In this document: positions 58,192 through 64,000 of the stretch, piece after piece
How the letters are laid out: each line of letters opens with the position of its first letter
Position numbering within the stretch: the stretch's first letter is position 1
DNA from: Proteus terrae
Lineage (GTDB): Bacteria > Pseudomonadota > Gammaproteobacteria > Enterobacterales > Enterobacteriaceae
Direction of reading: 5' to 3'
NCBI RefSeq assembly: GCF_003144325.1
Contig: NZ_PENS01000011.1
Location: 124,001-188,000 of the forward strand
Length of the DNA: 64,000 nucleotides
Notes under the pieces: model-generated
Databases searched by the model: none
What the model saw: only the letters and a program-made list of their open reading frames with translations
What the model was told of the DNA's origin: nothing
Position numbers and translations under genes: made by a program

Positions 58192-59123
58192 TCGTTAGTC
58201 GATTATTTAGTAGTCATTAAACTAGAAACTAAACATGCCTTGTAACTGACTTGAGTATAACGAATAAATGGAAAAATATTTGAGTTATTGAGCTATTAAT
58301 GAAAAAACAAGAAACATTGAGAAGGAATAGAAAAGAGAGGGAAAAACAGAAAACAACGGCGGACAAATGAAAGCAATAATTAGTGTACCATACTGAATTC
58401 TCAGTAATCTAATTATCTATTAAAAATAGATTTAGCATTAATTTCATTATTCACACGACTTATTGTTTACTGCTTATCCCCAGCAATCGTGTTACCTATT
58501 CGAAGCGCAGACAAAATAGATATGATCACTTTCAGTAGTACTGAACGATAACAAGCAAATAACTTTACAGTCACGGTTAATCTACCTGAATAAAGAAATA
58601 ATAATATGTCTTAAATCAAAAAAATCAAATATTTTAAAATATACTGCAATATTTTGAAATATTTGCAATATCTCATCATTAAGTAAGAAATATTTAACAG
58701 ATGTGTCAATTTTTAAACCCATACAACACAAGAGAGTTTATCTAAAAAAAGATAATTCGTCAAACCATAAGTGCTTAGAATATAGTGTCTATTTTTTTAC
58801 TTTATGTAGAATCCCATTACTAGTAAACAAATTGTCTAAAGATATTCGATATGATTAATGTTTAGAAAAATTTATTAATAACCATTAAAAAGTGTGTTCC
58901 AATGCCTAAAAACTGTATAAATCATTTAAAAATTGGAAAAAAAATTTAATAAAAAAAAGAGCAAGAAAAATATTTTTTGCTTCTTTTTTTCTTTTTAAGA
59001 GTCACTGAATTCGCGTAACTAAATGCTAGAAGTGTGATCAATGTGGCATTATAAATAGTCTAAAAATAGAGAAAGATTCTAGATGGGGAGAGTTGTGTTG
59101 ATAAAAACATTGTTAATTTTGCA
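58192..59123. other. Gene-free, very AT-rich 0.9-kb region
   Basis: No ORF with a credible start. A cluster of short AT palindromes lies at 58629-58663, including ATATTTTAAAATAT. A + strand terminator-like structure (AGCAA / TTGCT then T-rich) lies around 58955-58997. The composition suggests H-NS-type silencing or decayed DNA. Genes next to argS and murJ in E. coli (flhE, flgN) are absent here. Confidence 0.5.
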
Positions 59124-59154
59124 ACTCCTCGCGTTTATACAAAAAGCGAGGAGT
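59124..59154. terminator. Hairpin after murJ
   Basis: Perfect 9-base stem ACTCCTCGC / GCGAGGAGT with a 13-base loop, 13 bases past the murJ stop. The T tail is poor on the minus strand. Confidence 0.65.
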
Positions 59155-59166
59155 CTCTGTTTTCAG

Positions 59167-60702
59167 TTATAACGCACGTAGTGAGAAATGACGAGGCCTA
59201 AAACCTAATACATACAGCGCAACAAAATAACTCCCTGCTCCGACGACTACAACCAACAACAAGCGTAATATACGCATTGGCATACTGCCAATATCCCAAC
59301 TTGGCATGACCCACAACATTCCAACTAATACAGCACCCATTACGGCAAGTGCAATAACAAGTTTCAATAAGAACACTGGCCAACCGGCTAAAGGCTGATA
59401 GATATCTTTCTTACGGATTTGCCAAAACAACATAGAAGCATTGAAACAAGCCGCAATACCAATTGAAAGAGCAAGGCCCACATGTTTTAAGCTACCAATA
59501 AATGCAAGGTTCATTAATTGTGTGAGGATCAATGTGGCAATCGCAATTTTTACGGGTGTTTTAATATCCTGACGAGAATAAAAACCTGGCGCTAAGATTT
59601 TTATGATAATCAGCCCCATTAGTCCAACACAGTAAGCAATTAGCGCTTGTTGTGTCATTAATGCATCATGAGCGTTAAAATTACCATACTGGAATAAAGA
59701 TGCAGTTAAGGGCCCTGATAGTACCGCTAAACCAATAGTACAAGGCAGTGCTAATAAAAAGCACAGTCTTAACCCCCAATCCATCAGTTTTCTATATTCT
59801 TCAGTATTGCCACTGGCAAAGCTCTTAGATAATGAAGGAAGTAAGATTGTACCTAATGCAACCCCTAATACCCCTGTCGGTAACTCCATCAAGCGGTCTG
59901 CGTAATACATCCAGGAAACAGAACCAGAAACTAAAAAGGAAGCAAAAATAGTATTGATAATCAATGATATTTGGCTAACTGAAACACCTAAAATAGCAGG
60001 CCCCATCAATTTCATTACACGCCAAACACCGCTATTTCTAAATGAGACGCGCGGTAAAACAAGCATACCGATTTTTTTCAAATGTGGTAATTGATACCCA
60101 AGTTGTAATATTCCTCCCGCAACAACAGCCCACGCTAAGGCCATAATAGGAGGATTGCAATATGGGGCGACCACTAAAGCAAAAAAAATCATGCTGACAT
60201 TGAGGAGCGTCGGTGCAAAAGCTGGTACTGAAAACCGATTCCAAGTATTTAAAATAGAGCCCGTCAATGAAGCTAATGAAATAAGAAAAATATAAGGAAA
60301 AGTGATCCGTAATAGATCAGTCGTTAATTGAAATTTATCAGGTGAACTACTAAAACCCGGTGCTGTAACATAAATTACCCAAGGCGCAGCAATAATACCA
60401 ATCACAGTGACCACGGCTAAAATAAGCGTCAGCATACCCGAAACATAAGCAATAAAAGTTCGCGTTGCTTCCTCACCTTGCTGATTTTTATATTCTGCCA
60501 GAATTGGAACAAATGCTTGAGAAAATGCTCCTTCTGCAAAAATACGACGTAATAAGTTTGGCAATTTAAAAGCAACAAAAAAGGCATCAGTTGCCATACC
60601 TGCACCAAAAATACGCGCAATAATTGCATCACGAATAAATCCTAGTACCCGTGAAAATAAGGTCATAGAACTCACTGCAGCGAGTGATTTAAGTAAATTC
60701 AT
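59167..60702 (-). CDS. murJ: Lipid II flippase MurJ
   Basis: Essential MOP-superfamily flippase moving lipid II across the inner membrane. 511 residues with about 14 hydrophobic helices. Conserved: [66 protein letters not shown] (functional Arg residues), and [48 protein letters not shown]. In E. coli it follows mviM and faces flgN; neither is seen here. Confidence 0.97.
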   Translation of the reverse strand: MNLLKSLAAVSSMTLFSRVLGFIRDAIIARIFGAGMATDAFFVAFKLPNLLRRIFAEGAFSQAFVPILAEYKNQQGEEATRTFIAYVSGMLTLILAVVTVIGIIAAPWVIYVTAPGFSSSPDKFQLTTDLLRITFPYIFLISLASLTGSILNTWNRFSVPAFAPTLLNVSMIFFALVVAPYCNPPIMALAWAVVAGGILQLGYQLPHLKKIGMLVLPRVSFRNSGVWRVMKLMGPAILGVSVSQISLIINTIFASFLVSGSVSWMYYADRLMELPTGVLGVALGTILLPSLSKSFASGNTEEYRKLMDWGLRLCFLLALPCTIGLAVLSGPLTASLFQYGNFNAHDALMTQQALIAYCVGLMGLIIIKILAPGFYSRQDIKTPVKIAIATLILTQLMNLAFIGSLKHVGLALSIGIAACFNASMLFWQIRKKDIYQPLAGWPVFLLKLVIALAVMGAVLVGMLWVMPSWDIGSMPMRILRLLLVVVVGAGSYFVALYVLGFRPRHFSLRAL

Positions 60703-60846
60703 AAAGTTATTCTAATTTTTGTTGAATGGAATAAAAAGAAAGGGACTATACTCCGTCTCTAACATCGAAAAATCAATCTTCAATTAGCTAAGAATACACT
60801 GACTCTGTTTATCTACGACTAACCAAAGCGATTAAAAAATAGCAAC

Positions 60847-61443
60847 TTATGGCTTTGTGAGCATTTTTCTCAACATCACTTCCAGCATAGTTTTGTTCTC
60901 TCTTTCATTAAATTCAGGATCAATAATATTTCTTCTCATTGAACCATCTGCGATAACTAACAGCCATGTTGCAATTTTTTCTGGCTCAAGTGTTGAGTCT
61001 ATCAGCCCTCTTTTAATACCGTTTTTCAGCATTGCAATCAAACGCTGTTTGTTGTTTCTTTCATTTTCAATAAAAATCTCGTGAATGCTCGCATTACGTG
61101 AAGCCTCAGCAAAAATTTCAATGCTAATACGTGCATATTCCGGTTGATTATAGAGCTCTATAATTTCCTTCATTAAATCGATAATTGCCTGAATACACCC
61201 TTCTTCAGCTTCATAGCGACAAAAAATATCGTCAAATAGCTGTGCATCTTCTAATACTATCGCTTCAATAATCGAATTTTTATTCGGAAAATAATGAAAT
61301 ACATTTCCTGGGCTCATACCGGCTTCACGACAGATTTCTGCTGTTGATGTGGAGTGAAAACCTTTTACAGCAAAGCAACGTATTGCAGCATCAATAATAT
61401 GCTTCATTTTCACTTTTTGTTTTTCAGTAACAGTCTTGTTCAT
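60847..61443 (-). CDS. TetR-family transcriptional regulator
   Basis: 198-residue repressor: N-terminal HTH HIIDAAIRCFAVKGFHSTSTAEICREAGMSPGNVFHYFPNKNSIIEAI, then an all-alpha ligand domain with EKIATWLLVIADGSMRRNIIDPEF (TetR_C-type). Two matching palindromes lie just upstream (61473-61513), so autorepression and control of the divergent GNAT gene are likely. That target gene is dead, leaving the repressor perhaps with only itself or unlinked targets. Confidence 0.88.
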   Translation of the reverse strand: MNKTVTEKQKVKMKHIIDAAIRCFAVKGFHSTSTAEICREAGMSPGNVFHYFPNKNSIIEAIVLEDAQLFDDIFCRYEAEEGCIQAIIDLMKEIIELYNQPEYARISIEIFAEASRNASIHEIFIENERNNKQRLIAMLKNGIKRGLIDSTLEPEKIATWLLVIADGSMRRNIIDPEFNERENKTMLEVMLRKMLTKP

Positions 61444-61472
61444 AACATTAAAAATCTCTGGACAAAATAAAT

Positions 61473-61488
61473 TAGACTGATTAGTCTA
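61473..61488. promoter_or_regulatory. TetR-type operator 1
   Basis: TAGACT-GATT-AGTCTA, perfect inverted repeat 30 bases from the repressor start. Confidence 0.7.
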
Positions 61489-61497
61489 CAAAAAAAC

Positions 61498-61513
61498 TAG
61501 ACCAAACAGTCTA
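61498..61513. promoter_or_regulatory. TetR-type operator 2
   Basis: TAGACC-AAAC-AGTCTA, same 16-base layout as operator 1 with one mismatch, 25 bases further on (about 2.4 helical turns). Confidence 0.7.
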
Positions 61514-61548
61514 AAAAGTTAACCCTATTATTGCAGAGTAACGATATC

Positions 61549-62195
61549 ATGCAATTACTTAATGAACACTATCAGCTTCGTGTTGCAGAGACTTCAGATA
61601 TTCCTGAAATTATTCAATTATTTGCACACGCATTTCGTTTTTAATTAAATGCTTTTAATATTGATAGCACTAATCCTAATCAGCGTCAGCAATTAGAAGC
61701 TATTTGGAATTCATTAGCCTGTAAAAAAATAGCCAACAATTTGTTGTCACTAATAATGGAAAAATTATCGCAACATTTTGTTTAGTAATAAAAGAAAACG
61801 ACTTTATTGCAAATCCCTTTATTAAAACACCATCCTTAGATTATTGGCGTTTTGGTATTATTCATCATATTAAGCAAAAGATTTTCTTTTCTTTATTTGA
61901 TTATACGCCAAATAAAAATGAAGTTTACTTGGCACATATTGCCGTATTATCACCATATCAAAAACACGGTATTGCCCACGCTATACTTGAGTGGATAACC
62001 TAATATAGTAAAGATGTTCTGAAAAAAGCGTATTTATCACTTTATGTCGATACTCATTATGAAGGTGCGCTTGATTTGTATCGAAAGAATAGATTTTATA
62101 TTGAAAAAGAAGAGTCCTCACGCTTAACATAGTCTATTTTCCATATTCAGCATTGGTACTATATGTTAAAAAAAACGGATCAGATGACTTATTAA
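61549..62195 (+). pseudogene. Broken GNAT-family acetyltransferase
   Basis: The reading frame MQLLNEHYQLRVAETSDIPE...AFRF stops at a TAA (61642). It continues in frame to a frameshift near 61730, then for about 90 residues including YLAHIAVLSPYQKHGIAHAIL, the GNAT acetyl-CoA loop, then meets a TAA (62001) and a TAG (62130) before a final TAA at 62193. Three stops and one frameshift make it a clear pseudogene of about 200 codons. It is divergent from the tetR-family gene and lies behind its two operators. Confidence 0.85.
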
Positions 62196-62292
62196 ATATT
62201 ACGGTTATCATTAAAAAAGAGGCTAAAAGCACTGACGTAACGACGTTTTTAATATAATTATAAACAGTGCTTTCCTTCCATAATGACCAATA

Positions 62293-62874
62293 TTAACGTT
62301 TAAAATAAGCTCGCGTTGTTAATGCAGTCAGTACGTGATCTCGCCACTCTTGATTAATTTGCAGATAGTTTTTGGCATATCCTTCACGTTCAAAACCATG
62401 TTTAGCTAATAAGTTTCCACTACGTAAATTATGGGGCATATAATTCGCCATAATACGATGCATTCCCTGCTGCCGTTGCATATAACGAAGTGTTTCCGTT
62501 AAAGCTTCAGACATATAACCTTGGCCTTGCCATTTTTCACCGACTGAATAGCCTAAAAAACAGGCATTAAAAGCACCACGCATAACATTGCTATAATTAG
62601 CGACACCAATAATTTCATCTTCTTTTTGTGTCAACAGCAGAAAATGAAAAGCACTTTCTTGCCGGTGTAATTCATTCATATATTGTAAACGGTGTTCCCA
62701 ACCAGAGGGTATATAATGTGTTTTATCTCTTACAGGTTCCCACGGAATTAAAAAACGACGATTTAATGTATAATAATCAGCCAATCTTTCAGCATCTCGC
62801 TCGTATGCCAAACGAATGACTATTCTTTGTGTTTCAAAACGAATTTTAGGAATTCCGCCACGATAACCAAACAT
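62293..62874 (-). CDS. rimJ: Ribosomal protein uS5 N-acetyltransferase RimJ
   Basis: GNAT enzyme acetylating the N-terminal Ala of ribosomal protein S5. 193 residues: MFGYR...[29 protein letters not shown] at the N terminus and acetyl-CoA loop [21 protein letters not shown], followed by [35 protein letters not shown]. Divergent from mdtH, as in E. coli. Confidence 0.95.
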   Translation of the reverse strand: MFGYRGGIPKIRFETQRIVIRLAYERDAERLADYYTLNRRFLIPWEPVRDKTHYIPSGWEHRLQYMNELHRQESAFHFLLLTQKEDEIIGVANYSNVMRGAFNACFLGYSVGEKWQGQGYMSEALTETLRYMQRQQGMHRIMANYMPHNLRSGNLLAKHGFEREGYAKNYLQINQEWRDHVLTALTTRAYFKR

Positions 62875-63071
62875 TACGATCTCATTATCCTTTGATATAA
62901 ATAAGTCTAATTCTGAAGCAACTCTTCTTATTCTGCCACTAACCTTAATAAAAAAATATCATCTTTAATTTACTAGGAATTATGCACATTTAGAGACAGA
63001 ATAGTCGAAGAAATAAATTATTTCATTCCCCCCTTATCTTATTTAAATTATTTACTTATTGATGGTGAGTA

Positions 63072-64000
63072 ATGGCGCTGGTAACACAAGCCCGTACTTT
63101 GGGTAAATACTTCCTCCTAGTTGACAATATGTTAGTTGTCCTAGGTTTTTTCGTTGTTTTTCCGCTTATTTCTATTCGTTTCGTCGAACAATTAGGTTGG
63201 GCTGGTGTTATTGTCGGTTTTGCTTTAGGGCTTAGACAATTAGTACAACAAGGCCTTGGCATTTTTGGTGGCGCCATTGCAGACCGTTTTGGTGCAAAAC
63301 CAATGATAATAACAGGCATGTTATTACGAGCTTTAGGTTTTGCTTTAATGGCAATGGCAGATCAACCCTGGATACTTTGGTTATCTTGCATTTTATCCGC
63401 ATTAGGTGGAACTTTATTTGATCCACCTCGCACAGCGCTGGTTATAAAATTAACCCGCCCTTATGAACGCGGTCGTTTTTATTCTTTATTATTAATGCAA
63501 GATAGTGCAGGTGCCGTTATTGGTGCACTCATTGGTAGTTGGCTATTACAGTATGATTTTCATTTAGTGTGCTGGGTTGGTGCGGGTGTTTTTGTTATCG
63601 CAGCCTTATTTAATGCTTGGTTATTACCTGCTTATCGTATCTCAACAACCCGAACACCAATTAAAGAGGGGCTAAAACGAGTATTCCTTGATAAGCGCTT
63701 TGTCAGCTATGTCTTAACACTGACAGGTTATTTTGTATTATCTGTTCAAGTTATGTTGATGTTTCCTATTATCGTCAATGATATTGCGGGTACACCAACG
63801 GCAGTAAAATGGATGTATGCCATCGAAGCTCTGCTTTCGTTAACTTTGCTTTATCCTATTGCTCGCTGGAGTGAGAAACGTTTCAAATTAGAACAGCGTT
63901 TAATGGCTGGCTTATTTTTAATGAGCATCAGCATGTTCCCTGTTGGTATGATCCATTCATTACAAAGTATCTTCTTTATTATTGGCCTGTTTTATCTTGG
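63072..64000 (+). CDS. mdtH: Multidrug MFS transporter MdtH, N-terminal part (runs off the window)
   Basis: 12-helix major facilitator drug efflux protein; 309 codons are present of about 400. N terminus [37 protein letters not shown] matches E. coli MdtH; MFS motif A region [19 protein letters not shown] and [48 protein letters not shown] follow. The ATG at 63072 has GGTGAG ahead; the ATG at 63062 is out of frame. Confidence 0.95.
   Translation, partial: MALVTQARTLGKYFLLVDNMLVVLGFFVVFPLISIRFVEQLGWAGVIVGFALGLRQLVQQGLGIFGGAIADRFGAKPMIITGMLLRALGFALMAMADQPWILWLSCILSALGGTLFDPPRTALVIKLTRPYERGRFYSLLLMQDSAGAVIGALIGSWLLQYDFHLVCWVGAGVFVIAALFNAWLLPAYRISTTRTPIKEGLKRVFLDKRFVSYVLTLTGYFVLSVQVMLMFPIIVNDIAGTPTAVKWMYAIEALLSLTLLYPIARWSEKRFKLEQRLMAGLFLMSISMFPVGMIHSLQSIFFIIGLFYL

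Overview
The window looks like a chromosomal segment of an AT-rich enterobacterium in the Morganellaceae, most likely the genus Proteus. Core proteins (LdhA, FadD, Zwf, PykA, LpxM, ZnuB, ArgS, MinD, AspS) read as close relatives of the E. coli proteins, and several E. coli gene blocks keep their order: hrpA/azoR; ydbL-ynbE-ydbH/ldhA; ycgN-ycgM and ycgL/minCDE; rnd-fadD-yeaY-tsaB-yoaA/yoaB; mdtJI; zwf/hexR/pykA/lpxM-mepM-znuA/znuCB; ruvBAC-yebC-nudB-aspS; yecN/cmoAB; cutC-yecM/argS; murJ; rimJ/mdtH. The genus call is inference from base composition and family resemblance; no rRNA or marker gene search was possible.

Layout. 1-1.3 kb: the 5' end of hrpA and divergent azoR. 1.6-5.9 kb: a compact, very AT-rich four-gene chaperone-usher fimbrial operon (subunit, chaperone, usher, second subunit) with an internal terminator. 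6-10.3 kb: the YdbL-YnbE-YdbH envelope-lipid module and ldhA. 10.4-18.6 kb: accessory genes: a chemoreceptor, a NUDIX hydrolase, a divergent TetR/Rob-like AraC pair sharing an operator-like palindrome, an exported alpha/beta hydrolase, a broken EamA transporter, fetAB, and a secreted non-specific nuclease with an attenuator-like leader. 19-24 kb: a DUF6392-like protein, ycgN, ycgM, a lytic transglycosylase, ycgL and minCDE. 24.4-31.5 kb: RNase D, FadD with a FadR-like site, an Slp lipoprotein, TsaB, YoaA and a RidA-family protein. 31.5-35.7 kb: an atypical SDR, mdtJI with a candidate upstream leader ORF, and zwf. 36-43.6 kb: hexR, pykA, lpxM, mepM and the zinc uptake genes znuA/znuCB around a near-perfect Zur box. 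43.6-49.6 kb: a stand-alone DarG-type macrodomain, ruvB, ruvA, ruvC, yebC, nudB, aspS. 49.8-57.7 kb: yecN, cmoAB, a frameshifted small membrane ORF, an ABC-F ATPase with an elaborate leader, cutC, yecM, argS. 57.8-64 kb: a small lipoprotein, a 1-kb gene-poor gap, murJ, a TetR regulator with twin operators facing a dead GNAT gene, rimJ and the start of mdtH.

How the genes work together. Most of the window is housekeeping: central carbon flow (ldhA, zwf, hexR, pykA), tRNA and translation (aspS, argS, tsaB, cmoAB), septum placement (minCDE), recombination (ruvABC), envelope construction (lpxM, mepM, murJ, ydbH module) and metal handling (znuABC, fetAB). The strongest candidate for something undescribed is the leader of the ABC-F ATPase at about 52.52-52.75 kb. 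A near-consensus promoter is followed by a two-codon ORF (Met-Asn-stop), three mutually exclusive complementary segments, and a Shine-Dalgarno sequence that the last segment can mask. This is the logic of ribosome-mediated translational attenuation seen ahead of some antibiotic-resistance genes. Second-tier candidates are the 32-codon ORF ahead of mdtJI and the two-hairpin leader of the nuclease gene.
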